From GCA-2705995 sp048267965 (GTDB lineage: Bacteria > Bacteroidota > Bacteroidia > Flavobacteriales_G > Salibacteraceae), in assembly GCA_048267965.1 (NCBI GenBank), contig JBLWWK010000011.1, positions 36,743-100,742 of the forward strand: DNA of 64,000 nt, written 5' to 3'. How positions within the stretch are numbered: position 1 is the first letter of the stretch; every line of letters starts with the position of its first letter. Of the stretch, positions 35,416-44,611 are shown one piece after another. Under the pieces are notes generated by a model. It saw nothing but the letters and a program-made list of their open reading frames with translations. It did not search any database and was not told the origin of the DNA. A program made the translations under genes and the position numbers.

Positions 35416-36319
35416 CAAAGCAATTATTGATGTAGGAACCAATACCTTCCATCTATTAGTGGTAAAGGAAAGTTTTAACCGTGTTTTTTCAGAGAAAATC
35501 CCCGTTAAATTGGGAAAAGGCGGTTTACATGCCGGCAAAATTGCGCCAGATGCTCTACAGCGCGGCATCGATGCATTCTTACACTTTCAAGAAAAAATTA
35601 GCGAATTACAAGTCAAAGAAACATTTGCTTTCGCTACCAGCGCAGTAAGAACCACTGCTAACGGTGAAGAATTTGTTCGCCTTGTTTTCGAGAAAACGGG
35701 TATAAAGATCAAAACTATCTCCGGAGATCAAGAGGCTGAGTACATTTATAAAGGAGTACGTCAATTTGTACAACTCCCCCATCAAAATGTACTTATCATG
35801 GATATTGGCGGTGGTAGCACCGAATTTGTTATTGCCAATAGCACGGATATTATCTGGAAAAAAAGTTATCCTATTGGCGTTTCTCGTATAAAAGAAACTT
35901 TTACCACCTCAGACCCTATTCAGCAGAACGAGATGGAAAAGCTTAATGAGCATATCAATTTCCTGTTTTCTGATCTTTGGTCAACTATTCAGACCCATTT
36001 ACCTCAACAACTTATTGGTTCTTCTGGCACTTTTGAATCTATCGCTTCTATGATTTCGTATCAATCACAGAAGGAACCCGATTTTTCTCAGCCTATGCAG
36101 TTTTCAACTGTAGATTTTAATCAACTGCATCACCATTTACTTTCCACCAATCTAGAGCAAAGACTCAGTATAAAAGGACTCTCAACGATGAGAGCAGAAT
36201 ACATTGTTTTTGGCAGTCTTCTTGTAAAGGCAGTGCTGAATAAAAATACATTTCAAAAGATTACTTTCTCTGACCACGCCTTAAAAGAAGGTGTTTTGGC
36301 AGAACTGAAAGAAAAATAA
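35408..36319 (+). CDS. Ppx/GppA phosphatase family protein
   Basis: 303 aa, about the length of the catalytic ASKHA core only; the HD-like C-terminal part of E. coli Ppx/GppA (about 500 aa) is missing. Motifs: IDVGTNTFHLLVV (phosphate 1), FATSAVRTTANG, GDQEAEYIYKGV, and MDIGGGSTEFVIA (phosphate 2). Such proteins remove phosphate from polyphosphate or from pppGpp. Which of the two applies here is not decidable by eye. It overlaps the permease gene by eight bases and is followed nine bases later by the response regulator. Confidence 0.9.
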   Translation: MGNKAIIDVGTNTFHLLVVKESFNRVFSEKIPVKLGKGGLHAGKIAPDALQRGIDAFLHFQEKISELQVKETFAFATSAVRTTANGEEFVRLVFEKTGIKIKTISGDQEAEYIYKGVRQFVQLPHQNVLIMDIGGGSTEFVIANSTDIIWKKSYPIGVSRIKETFTTSDPIQQNEMEKLNEHINFLFSDLWSTIQTHLPQQLIGSSGTFESIASMISYQSQKEPDFSQPMQFSTVDFNQLHHHLLSTNLEQRLSIKGLSTMRAEYIVFGSLLVKAVLNKNTFQKITFSDHALKEGVLAELKEK

Positions 36320-36328
36320 AGCGCAATC

Positions 36329-37486
36329 ATGGCTAAAATTCTGATCATAGATGACGAAAGAGGAATTAGAAATACTCTTACCGAAATTCTCGAATACGAA
36401 AAATTCTCTGTTACATCTTGCGAAGATGGTGATGCTGGATTAAAAGAAGCTGTGGCCAACGAATACGATGTTGTGCTTTGCGATATTAAAATGCCCAAGA
36501 AAGATGGTTTAGAAATCCTCGAACTTTTACAGTTAAAAAAACCCGACCTTCCTGTAGTAATGATTACAGGTCATGGAACAGTTGAAACAGCTGTTGAAGC
36601 GTTAAAGAAAGGTGCTTACGACTTTATTGAAAAGCCTCTCGACTTAAACCGATTATTGGTTACCGTTAGAAATGCGCTCGATAAAACTTCATTAGTGGAA
36701 GAAACCAAAACACTCAAACGAAAAATTAGCGCAAGCAAAGGTTCTAAAATCATGGGTGAATCTGAAGCCATTAAAAAGGTAACATCGATGATTGAAAAAG
36801 TGGCTCCTACCGATGCTCGTGTATTAATTACTGGCCCTAACGGAACAGGAAAAGAATTAGTAGCAAAGCAAATACATGAATTAAGCCAACGTGCAAAATC
36901 ATCTTTTATAGAAGTCAACTGCGCTGCAATACCTGCCGAATTAATTGAAAGCGAACTATTCGGACACGAAAAAGGAGCGTTTACATCTGCCGTAAAACAG
37001 CGCAAAGGAAAATTCGAACAAGCCAGTGGTGGCACTCTATTTTTAGACGAAGTTGGCGATATGAGTCCTAGTGCGCAAGCAAAAGTATTACGCGCCCTTC
37101 AAGAACATAAAATTACGCGAGTAGGTGGCGATAAAGACATTAAAGTTGATACAAGGGTAGTTGCTGCCACTAACAAAAATCTGTTAAAAGCTATCGAAAA
37201 TGGGGAATTTAGAGAAGACTTGTACCATCGTCTTTGTGTAATTCACATCGAAGTTCCCGCTCTTAAAGAACGCATAGAAGACATTCAAATTTTAGCCCCT
37301 TACTTCTCTGAAATGATTTGTAAAGAACAAGGAATTTCCACTAAAAACATTGATAATCAAGCCATAAAAGAACTTAAAAATCTTCCGTGGACAGGCAATA
37401 TTCGTGAACTTAGAAATGTTATTGAACGCCTTATTATTCTTGGAGGAGAGACCATTTCTAAAAAAGACGTTCAGCAATTTGCCTAA
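36329..37486 (+). CDS. NtrC-type response regulator lacking a DNA-binding domain
   Basis: 385 aa. Receiver domain (residues 1-120) with Asp8/Asp9, phospho-acceptor Asp52 (LCDIKMPKKDG), a Thr in MITGHG and Lys in IEKPL. Then the AAA+ sigma-54 interaction domain (about 140-370): Walker A GPNGTGKE near 169, the sigma-54-contacting loop as GAFTSA near 217 (consensus GAFTGA), Walker B GGTLFLDEVGDMS and the arginine region LYHRL. The protein ends about ten residues after the AAA+ lid (TGNIRELRNVIERLIIL), so the Fis-type helix-turn-helix is missing. No partner kinase is adjacent. It may activate sigma-54 promoters from solution. Confidence 0.92.
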   Translation: MAKILIIDDERGIRNTLTEILEYEKFSVTSCEDGDAGLKEAVANEYDVVLCDIKMPKKDGLEILELLQLKKPDLPVVMITGHGTVETAVEALKKGAYDFIEKPLDLNRLLVTVRNALDKTSLVEETKTLKRKISASKGSKIMGESEAIKKVTSMIEKVAPTDARVLITGPNGTGKELVAKQIHELSQRAKSSFIEVNCAAIPAELIESELFGHEKGAFTSAVKQRKGKFEQASGGTLFLDEVGDMSPSAQAKVLRALQEHKITRVGGDKDIKVDTRVVAATNKNLLKAIENGEFREDLYHRLCVIHIEVPALKERIEDIQILAPYFSEMICKEQGISTKNIDNQAIKELKNLPWTGNIRELRNVIERLIILGGETISKKDVQQFA

Positions 37487-37503
37487 AAAGATTTTTCTAA
37501 GTG

Positions 37504-37536
37504 TATTGTCACTCGAATTAAAATTAGCTAAGTTTG
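37504..37536 (+). promoter_or_regulatory. Promoter of the first T9SS giant gene
   Basis: TTG at 37506-37508, 20 bases, then TAAGTTTG at 37529-37536, matching TTG-N19/20-TAnnTTTG. A start about seven bases later would leave a leader of about 25 bases before the ATG at 37568. Confidence 0.6.
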
Positions 37537-37567
37537 GGGTAGTTTAGAAAACTTCAACGATATACTT

Positions 37568-40500
37568 ATGAGAAAACTTTACCTTAATCTGGCGCTAAGT
37601 GCGCTGGCCTTGCTATGCTTTGCCGTAGATTCCTCAGGGCAAACATTAATTCAACTTGGGTCGGGTACCGCTACTACAACTACAACAACTACCAGCCCAG
37701 TCAACATTTTTTACCGAAACTCTATTCAACAATTTGTTTACACTGCTTCAGAAATTAATGCTGCTGGTGTGAATGGTTCGGCCGATTTAGAAGCCATAGG
37801 TTTCTATGTAGTGCAATCGCCTATTTACGATATGCCAGGTTATACCATTAAAATGAAACACGTTACGCAAACAAACGTTGCTGCTGCTTTAGGAACCGGT
37901 GGTTGGACTACGGTAAAAAACCCTTTTACATATTCGCCAGTTGCTGGTGGTTTCGATATGATTCAACTAGATGTTCCTTTCCAATGGAATGGAACGGACA
38001 ACATTGGTATTGAAATCTGTCATCAGTTAGTAAACCCAAGTTGGAACTCTTCAGGTACTGCGCGGTATTATTCAACAAGTAGTGGTTTTAGATATTCAAG
38101 AAGTGACGTAACTTCTTTGTGTGGTTCTACACCAAATTCTCAGAATACATATAAACCGCAAGCGCAACTAGAATTTACTGCAGGTTTACCAAACGATGCC
38201 GGTATTGCTGCTATTGCTAAACCAGCAGCGCCTTCTTGTACATTTGGTGACTCTGTTTTTGTGGAACTTAAAAACTTCGGAACAAACCCTTTAAGTCAAG
38301 TTGACATAGAATGGGAAGTTAATGGAGTAATGCAACCTACGTTTGCTTGGACAGGTAATGTTGCTCCTGGCCAATCTGAAAATCTTTTGAACTTAGGAAA
38401 TGGTTTCACATTTCAAGAAGGTGATATTATTCGTGCTTGGACCACAGGATCTATTAACAATGGTACTCCAGACGATAGCTTATTAAACGATACAGCTGCA
38501 ATGACGCTTAAATCTGGTTTATCTGGAACCTACACTATCGATTTAGCCGGTGGTGGCGATTATACAGATTTTACTTCTGCTTTAAACGATGTGATGACCT
38601 ACGGTGCTTGCGGCCACGTAATTTTTGAATCACAAGGTGGCGCATGGAACGAAATGTTAGAGATTTCTACAGCTCCATTTATGTCAGACTCAAGTACGGT
38701 TACTTTCCGTTCAGCTTCAGGAAATCCAGCTACTGATACATTATATGTAATGGGCGGTGCAAACGGACAAGTACTCGACTTTAACGATGCAGATTGGTTC
38801 AGATTCGAGAACTTAACCTTGATGAATGCTTCAAGTGACCCTCGTGTTATCACCATGGAAAATGGATCTGATAATAACATTATTTCAGGCTGTCACATTA
38901 TTGGTTCTCAACAAAACTCAACCAGTACTAACGATGCTGTTGTTTACTCTGGTGGTGGAAACGATAACTACAACCAATTCTTAAATAACTATGTATATGG
39001 TGGTAGCTACGGATTTTATTGGCAAGGGGTAGGAACCACTTCTTTAGAAGAAGGAACCATTATTCAAGGCAATGAAATTATCGATGCTTATTACTCTTCT
39101 ATTCGTTTATACTACGAAGACAGTCCTCAAGTTCGCAACAACTATATAGCATCTGATGTAGCGTACACAGCAGGTCGTGGTATTTGGGCATATTACTGTG
39201 ATAATGCAGCCATTTTTGACGGAAATCACATCGATGCAGACAGCACTGCATGGCCACAATACGGGATGTACCTAGGATATTTAGATGGTTCGGCCTTAAA
39301 GCAAGGTGTAGTTTCTAACAACAAAATTCACTTAGGTGCTGGGGTATCTACAGACGATCATTGGGGAATTTACACGATTCAAGGTGGTTTTACCAACCTT
39401 TGGAACAACACCCTTGTGATTAATACAACCAATACGAACGCTCGCGGATACTACTGTAACAACAGTGCTACCAACAGTTTTGTAAACAACATTGTAGAAA
39501 TGATGAATGAAGGAACCGCCATGGAATTTTTAGGAAGCGGTGCCATCAACACAGGCGATTACAATAACGTTCGTTCGAATGCAGCTATTTTCGCTGAACT
39601 AGACAATACTACGTATGCTAACCTTGCAGATTGGGTATTAGGAACCGGTTACGATCAAATGACCCAAGAAGTAGATCCAATGTTCAACGACCTTTTCGAA
39701 TTGAGACCTTGTAACGATTCATTAGATGGATACGGAATGTCAAGTTCATTGGTTCCTACCGATTTTGATGGCCAAATGAGAGGTTCTTCTGCAGATATTG
39801 GAGCAGATGAATACACCGCTCTTTCTAACTGGGATATTGGGGCAGACACTGGTCTTTGTTCAGGCGCAACTCTATCTTTAGCTGCACTCTATGCAGACAC
39901 TGCTATTTGGTCGAATCCATCAACTGTTTTAGACACGAACAACACTTACACAGTTCAGTCTCCTAACACATATTATGTAGAAGCTATCACTTCATGCGGT
40001 ACAGTAACAGATTCTATTGTTGTTAACGCCCCTCATTCTTTGAGCATGGCTAACAACGACAATATTTGCCCTGGAGATGTTACTATGTTATCGGCAGGAA
40101 CCGCTGATGGAACCTTTATGTGGAGCAATGGAGAAATAACTTCTGAAATAGAAGTGGATGCTCCAGGAGTATATGTTTTAGAAATGACCGATGCTTGGGG
40201 ATGTATGATGTCTGATACTACTACAGTAACAGAATCTCCGGAAGTAGATTTAGAAGATTCTTTGAGTATTTGTGATGGTGGAGTAGAATTTTTGGATGCT
40301 TCAATTCCTGGAACCTACAACTGGAGTACGGGTTCAACAGCCCAAACAGTATCTATCTCTAACTCAGGATCGTACTCTGTTACCGTAACCGACCAATTTG
40401 GTTGTGTGAGTGAAGACAGCACCTTTGTTACGGTTACACAGATTCCAAGTGCATCATTCACAGATAGTATTTCGTTCTTAACCGTTGCATTTACTTCTAC

Positions 40501-40957
40501 GGTTTCTGATTACGATAACTTGGTTTGGGATTTCGGTGATGGAACATTTAGCTCTGATGAAAACCCAATTCACGTTTTCCCATGGCCAGGAGGAACTTTC
40601 ACAGTAACTCTAACAATAAATAATGCTTGCGGAACATTCACAACAGAAGGTGAAGTAACCGTAGACTTAACAAATTCTACAGGCCTAGCTGAAATCACAG
40701 GTGTTGACGCTGGCTTGGCTGTATATCCAAACCCATCAAATGGAGAATTTGTAGTAGGATATAACGCAGCAGAAAACGGAGAACTACTAATAGAAGTTAT
40801 GAACATTCAAGGTCAAGTTGTATTGGAACAAGCTAACCATGCTATTAACGGATTGAATCAATACAATATCAACTTGGAGAACATTTCTAGCGGAATTTAC
40901 ATGGTAAAAACCACTATGAATGATCAGGTGACTATTAAGAAAATCACCATTCACTAA
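37568..40957 (+). CDS. Giant secreted beta-helix/PKD protein with T9SS type A sorting domain (paralogue 1)
   Basis: 1129 aa. Signal peptide (ends about SSGQ, residue 25). A short Thr tract at about 36-43 comes from an ACT/ACA repeat. Residues 45-210 form a beta-rich adhesin-like domain; about 215-330 is a CARDB-like domain (DAGIAAIAKP, FVELKNFGTNPL); about 335-720 a right-handed beta-helix region with many Asn-turn repeats (NNYVYGG, QGNEIID). Then come repeated Ig-like units with SLCSG/ICPGD starts and WSTGS cores, a PKD domain (DFGDGTFSSDENP) and the T9SS type A domain (VYPNPSNGEF, GIYMVKTT). Probably a surface adhesin or glycan-associated protein; no catalytic residues are recognisable. Confidence 0.88.
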   Translation: MRKLYLNLALSALALLCFAVDSSGQTLIQLGSGTATTTTTTTSPVNIFYRNSIQQFVYTASEINAAGVNGSADLEAIGFYVVQSPIYDMPGYTIKMKHVTQTNVAAALGTGGWTTVKNPFTYSPVAGGFDMIQLDVPFQWNGTDNIGIEICHQLVNPSWNSSGTARYYSTSSGFRYSRSDVTSLCGSTPNSQNTYKPQAQLEFTAGLPNDAGIAAIAKPAAPSCTFGDSVFVELKNFGTNPLSQVDIEWEVNGVMQPTFAWTGNVAPGQSENLLNLGNGFTFQEGDIIRAWTTGSINNGTPDDSLLNDTAAMTLKSGLSGTYTIDLAGGGDYTDFTSALNDVMTYGACGHVIFESQGGAWNEMLEISTAPFMSDSSTVTFRSASGNPATDTLYVMGGANGQVLDFNDADWFRFENLTLMNASSDPRVITMENGSDNNIISGCHIIGSQQNSTSTNDAVVYSGGGNDNYNQFLNNYVYGGSYGFYWQGVGTTSLEEGTIIQGNEIIDAYYSSIRLYYEDSPQVRNNYIASDVAYTAGRGIWAYYCDNAAIFDGNHIDADSTAWPQYGMYLGYLDGSALKQGVVSNNKIHLGAGVSTDDHWGIYTIQGGFTNLWNNTLVINTTNTNARGYYCNNSATNSFVNNIVEMMNEGTAMEFLGSGAINTGDYNNVRSNAAIFAELDNTTYANLADWVLGTGYDQMTQEVDPMFNDLFELRPCNDSLDGYGMSSSLVPTDFDGQMRGSSADIGADEYTALSNWDIGADTGLCSGATLSLAALYADTAIWSNPSTVLDTNNTYTVQSPNTYYVEAITSCGTVTDSIVVNAPHSLSMANNDNICPGDVTMLSAGTADGTFMWSNGEITSEIEVDAPGVYVLEMTDAWGCMMSDTTTVTESPEVDLEDSLSICDGGVEFLDASIPGTYNWSTGSTAQTVSISNSGSYSVTVTDQFGCVSEDSTFVTVTQIPSASFTDSISFLTVAFTSTVSDYDNLVWDFGDGTFSSDENPIHVFPWPGGTFTVTLTINNACGTFTTEGEVTVDLTNSTGLAEITGVDAGLAVYPNPSNGEFVVGYNAAENGELLIEVMNIQGQVVLEQANHAINGLNQYNINLENISSGIYMVKTTMNDQVTIKKITIH

Positions 40958-40980
40958 GGATGTAATTTCCTTCTATTAGC

Positions 40981-41014
40981 AAAAAGGCCGCTTATTAATT
41001 AAGCGGCTTTTTTT
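40981..41014 (+). terminator. Intrinsic terminator between the two T9SS giant genes
   Basis: AAAAAG(G)CCGCTTA and TAAGCGGCTTTTT pair with one bulged G around a TTAAT loop, followed by seven T. It separates the two paralogues into their own transcripts. Confidence 0.85.
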
Positions 41015-41034
41015 ATTAATTATACTTTAAATTT

Positions 41035-41062
41035 TTGTTTCGGCTTTTTTTTGCAATATTTG
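41035..41062 (+). promoter_or_regulatory. Weak promoter candidate for the second T9SS giant gene
   Basis: TTG at 41035-41037, 17 bases, then AATATTTG at 41055-41062, one base off TAnnTTTG. The 133-base gap already holds a terminator, so a separate promoter is expected. Confidence 0.35.
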
Positions 41063-41090
41063 TTAGGTTATAACCACAATTTTAAAATTT

Positions 41091-44000
41091 ATGAGAAAAC
41101 TCTTACACGTCATTGCGTCTGTATTGACCTTTGTCCTAATTGGACTAACTTCTTTTGCGCAGTCTAACACTGTTGTAACATCTCCCCCTCTTAACGGAGG
41201 TAATGGTTCTAAGGGAGTAACCTTTAATCTTGAAACAAATACACCAATCAATGTAACTGAAATTGCCTCAGCTCTGTATGGTTCAATTGGAGCTGCAACA
41301 ACGGTTGATATTTGGTACAACCCAAATGGTGCTATTAATGGACAGCCCAATATTTCAACTGCTAATGGTTGGGTATTGTTACAAAACTCTCCAACCACCA
41401 TCGGTAATACCGGGACCATTCCTAATGTATTAAGTAATATTACTTTGAATACACCTCTTACCCTTGCTCCAGGTAATTATGGATTTTATGTAGGTATACC
41501 AAATTCTAGTACTGGTAACACGGTTTACACTACATACAACGCTGCCAATCAATCCGTATTTACAGACGGTACCATCACTATTTATACGGGCACTAATAAC
41601 GGGTATGGAGGTAATGTACCTTCTCCTATTAACCATCCAAGACAATTCAATGGTAGTGTAACCTACGAATTTCTTGGAGGAAGTAGCCCGTATGCCAACG
41701 ATATTGGTATTACGACTATTTTAAAGCCTAGCTTTCCTTCTTGTACATTTAATGATTCAGTTTTTGTAGAACTTAGAAATTTTGGAACTGATACATTAAC
41801 ATCTGCAACCATTGAATGGGAAGTGAATGGGATACCACAAACTCCCATGAACTGGACAGGAACTTTACTTCCTACCACTTCAGAAAACCCTCTAAATTTA
41901 GGTAACGGTTATGCTTTCCAAGAAGGCGATCAAATTCGCGCTTGGACTACTGGTACAATGAATGGAGGTTCAGTAGACGATAGTTTGCTTAACGATACAG
42001 CTACTACAGTTTTAATTGGCGGTTTAGCAGGAGTTTATACAGTTGACCCCAGTGGTAGTGGAGATTACATCGACTTTCAAGAAGCCATTGACGATGCTGT
42101 AACTTATGGTATTTGCGATCATGTTATTTTTCAATCAGTAGGCATTACTTGGAATCAACAATTAACTCTACCGAGCATTCCAAATGCGAGTAGTTCAAGA
42201 ACGATTACGCTTACCTCTCAATCGGGTATAGCTGCAAATGATACGATTACTTACACGGGATCTTCAGGAGACAACTGGATTTTGAATTTAGACAATGCTT
42301 CGCATTACAAAATCACTAATTTAACGCTTCATAATCCAACTGGTCGTGTATTAGTATTTGGCAACGATTCTGATAGCAACCTTGTAGACGGATGTTATAT
42401 TCAAGGTGATACAGCACAAACTGTTACCGACAACTCTATTTCTACTATTTTCTCAGATAACTCTGAAGATGATTACAACACCTTTTCAAACAACACCATA
42501 TTTGGTGGTTCTCATGTTTGGTGGGAAGGAACATCTGCCACAGCTCTAGAAGTAGGTAACAAATTTATGAATAACGAGTTCTTAGAGTTTAACTATTATG
42601 CCATTAGAGCAGAGTCACAAATGAACATAGAGATTTCAGACAACTATATGTCTTCATCTGAAGTAAGTACAACGGCTAATCCTGCCTTCTACGGAGGTAT
42701 GCAATTGGTGGCTTCAAATGGTGCTCAAAAAATTCTTCGAAACCATATCGATTTCTCAATCGATGGCGCATCGAACAATAACTACAATGCTATTGAGATG
42801 GCAAATTGTATAGGAACCAATGCTGACCAAGGTCTTCTTGCCAACAACAAAATTCGTGGAGGAAACCCAAATTCGAATATGGGTCAAGCTGTTGGTATTA
42901 TCATGGTTAGTTGTGATTTCCAGAATTTTTATAACAATACGGTAGCCGTAACTAACAACTTGGGAATTACAGCAAGTTTTGCCAATATTCAAGGTGGTGC
43001 AGCTAACGAAATCGTTAATAATAACTTCTCAACATGGGGAGCGTCAACTCCATCATATGGGTATTACTTTGACAACACCACTATTCAATCAATTTATGGT
43101 GCCGAACACAACAACATTTATGTTGATAACGGACAAACAGGTGAGTTCAATGGAAACATTTACACCACCCTACAAGATTGGGTAGCTGGAACAGGCTATG
43201 ATGGAACGTCAATTTCGGCTAATCCAATGTTTGGAGACTTTTTCAAGTTACAACCATGTAATGATTCATTAAATGCTTCGGCTACTCCATTAAATGAGAT
43301 CACTATCGATTTCGACCATCAAGTGAGAGATGCAAACACTCCTGACATTGGTGCAGATGAGTTTACTCCTGTAGATCAATTCTCAATGCCTGATTACGGA
43401 TTATGTACAGGCCAAATAATTCCTTTATCGGCTCCATTCGCTGATACTGCTATTTGGTCAAGAGATACCAGTACGGTAGCAGGAACCATTTCGTTCGCTG
43501 TAGTTGACACCATTAATACTTTTATGGCTCAAAATGGTGGTGTATTTAGAGTCGAAGCCATCAACTCATGTGGTACTGCAATTGATACCTTTAATGTTGT
43601 GAACGCTCAAGGCCCTGATTTTCCAAACGACACGAATTTCTGTGCTGATGCAACTTTTGAGCTTAGTGCTAACGTTCCTAACGCAACTTTTAACTGGAAT
43701 ACAGGTGAAACTACAAGCTCAATAGCTTTTAATGCTCCAGGACAGTATTCTGTAGAAGTAGTAGATTCTAACATGTGTTCTACTATAGACACCATTAATG
43801 TTACTATTTCTCCTGAAGTTCAATTAGAAGATTCTACTATTATTTGTGAAGGATCACCTGAATTCTTAGATGCAGGTATTTCTGGAAGCTATAACTGGAG
43901 TACAGGATCTACCAACCAAACTATTTCTATCTTATCTTCTGATGTATATAGCATCACTGTTACAGATCAGTTTGGCTGTGTTTCTTCTGACACTACCGTA

Positions 44001-44528
44001 GCTACCGTAGTTCCAATTCCATCGAATATTTCGTGGACGGTGAACCGCTCATTCTTAACAGGAGAGTTTACTAGCAATGCGAACGGTGCGGTTAACTATG
44101 CTTGGGACTTCGGTGACGGAACGTACTCAAATGAGGCGAATCCTACTCATATTTTCCCATTCACTACTCAAACTTATACAGTAACCTTAACGGTTAACAA
44201 CGAGTGTGGTACGGCTACTTACAGCGACACCATCACTATCGGGCCTAACATTTCAAGTGTTAACGATATCGATGGCGGAATCGGTTTTGATATTTTCCCG
44301 AACCCGAACAACGGACAGTTTACCTTAGACATTGCAGCTAGCAATTCAGTAGAAGCTTTAGTTGAAATTGTAGACGTTCAAGGTCGTTTAGTTTATACCA
44401 ACGAACTAGGTTCAATCAGTGGAAATGTAGCTAAAGAAATTAGCTTAGATAACATTGAAGCAGGAATCTACTTTGTTAGACTTACTATTGGCGAAGAAAC
44501 TCAAGTTAAACGAGTTTCAGTTTTCTAA
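41091..44528 (+). CDS. Giant secreted beta-helix/PKD protein with T9SS type A sorting domain (paralogue 2)
   Basis: 1145 aa. Signal peptide MRKLLHVIASVLTFVLIG, cleaved probably after SFAQ. Its first 195 residues are unlike paralogue 1, but from NDIGITTILKP on the two align throughout: CARDB-like domain (FVELRNFGTDTL), WTTGT...DDSLLNDTA, beta-helix, Ig-like units (INLCADATFELS-type with WSTGS), PKD (DFGDGTYSNEANP) and T9SS type A (IFPNPNNGQF, AGIYFVRLT). This looks like a tandem duplication with exchange of the N-terminal domain. Surface-exposed; ligand unknown. A perfect palindromic terminator follows. Confidence 0.88.
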   Translation: MRKLLHVIASVLTFVLIGLTSFAQSNTVVTSPPLNGGNGSKGVTFNLETNTPINVTEIASALYGSIGAATTVDIWYNPNGAINGQPNISTANGWVLLQNSPTTIGNTGTIPNVLSNITLNTPLTLAPGNYGFYVGIPNSSTGNTVYTTYNAANQSVFTDGTITIYTGTNNGYGGNVPSPINHPRQFNGSVTYEFLGGSSPYANDIGITTILKPSFPSCTFNDSVFVELRNFGTDTLTSATIEWEVNGIPQTPMNWTGTLLPTTSENPLNLGNGYAFQEGDQIRAWTTGTMNGGSVDDSLLNDTATTVLIGGLAGVYTVDPSGSGDYIDFQEAIDDAVTYGICDHVIFQSVGITWNQQLTLPSIPNASSSRTITLTSQSGIAANDTITYTGSSGDNWILNLDNASHYKITNLTLHNPTGRVLVFGNDSDSNLVDGCYIQGDTAQTVTDNSISTIFSDNSEDDYNTFSNNTIFGGSHVWWEGTSATALEVGNKFMNNEFLEFNYYAIRAESQMNIEISDNYMSSSEVSTTANPAFYGGMQLVASNGAQKILRNHIDFSIDGASNNNYNAIEMANCIGTNADQGLLANNKIRGGNPNSNMGQAVGIIMVSCDFQNFYNNTVAVTNNLGITASFANIQGGAANEIVNNNFSTWGASTPSYGYYFDNTTIQSIYGAEHNNIYVDNGQTGEFNGNIYTTLQDWVAGTGYDGTSISANPMFGDFFKLQPCNDSLNASATPLNEITIDFDHQVRDANTPDIGADEFTPVDQFSMPDYGLCTGQIIPLSAPFADTAIWSRDTSTVAGTISFAVVDTINTFMAQNGGVFRVEAINSCGTAIDTFNVVNAQGPDFPNDTNFCADATFELSANVPNATFNWNTGETTSSIAFNAPGQYSVEVVDSNMCSTIDTINVTISPEVQLEDSTIICEGSPEFLDAGISGSYNWSTGSTNQTISILSSDVYSITVTDQFGCVSSDTTVATVVPIPSNISWTVNRSFLTGEFTSNANGAVNYAWDFGDGTYSNEANPTHIFPFTTQTYTVTLTVNNECGTATYSDTITIGPNISSVNDIDGGIGFDIFPNPNNGQFTLDIAASNSVEALVEIVDVQGRLVYTNELGSISGNVAKEISLDNIEAGIYFVRLTIGEETQVKRVSVF

Positions 44529-44548
44529 ACGGATTTACATAAATCCTG

Positions 44549-44590
44549 AAACAAAAAAGTCGATTAGCATGCTAATCGACTTTTTTGTTT
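44549..44590. terminator. Bidirectional terminator, 42-base perfect palindrome
   Basis: AAACAAAAAAGTCGATTAGC is followed directly by its exact complement, so both strands give a hairpin with a T tract. It lies between the convergent T9SS gene and alaS. Confidence 0.9.
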
Positions 44591-44611
44591 TAAAAATCTT
44601 TCAAAAAAAAT

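Noticed and set aside
37655..37700. Thr-codon microsatellite in the first T9SS gene as a phase-variable switch
   Set aside because: The repeat is of whole codons, so length change would only change the number of Thr residues and not switch the gene off.
41091..41650. Minus-strand open frames within the T9SS giants and other large genes
   Set aside because: They are shadows of the long + strand frames, with no start context or family features.
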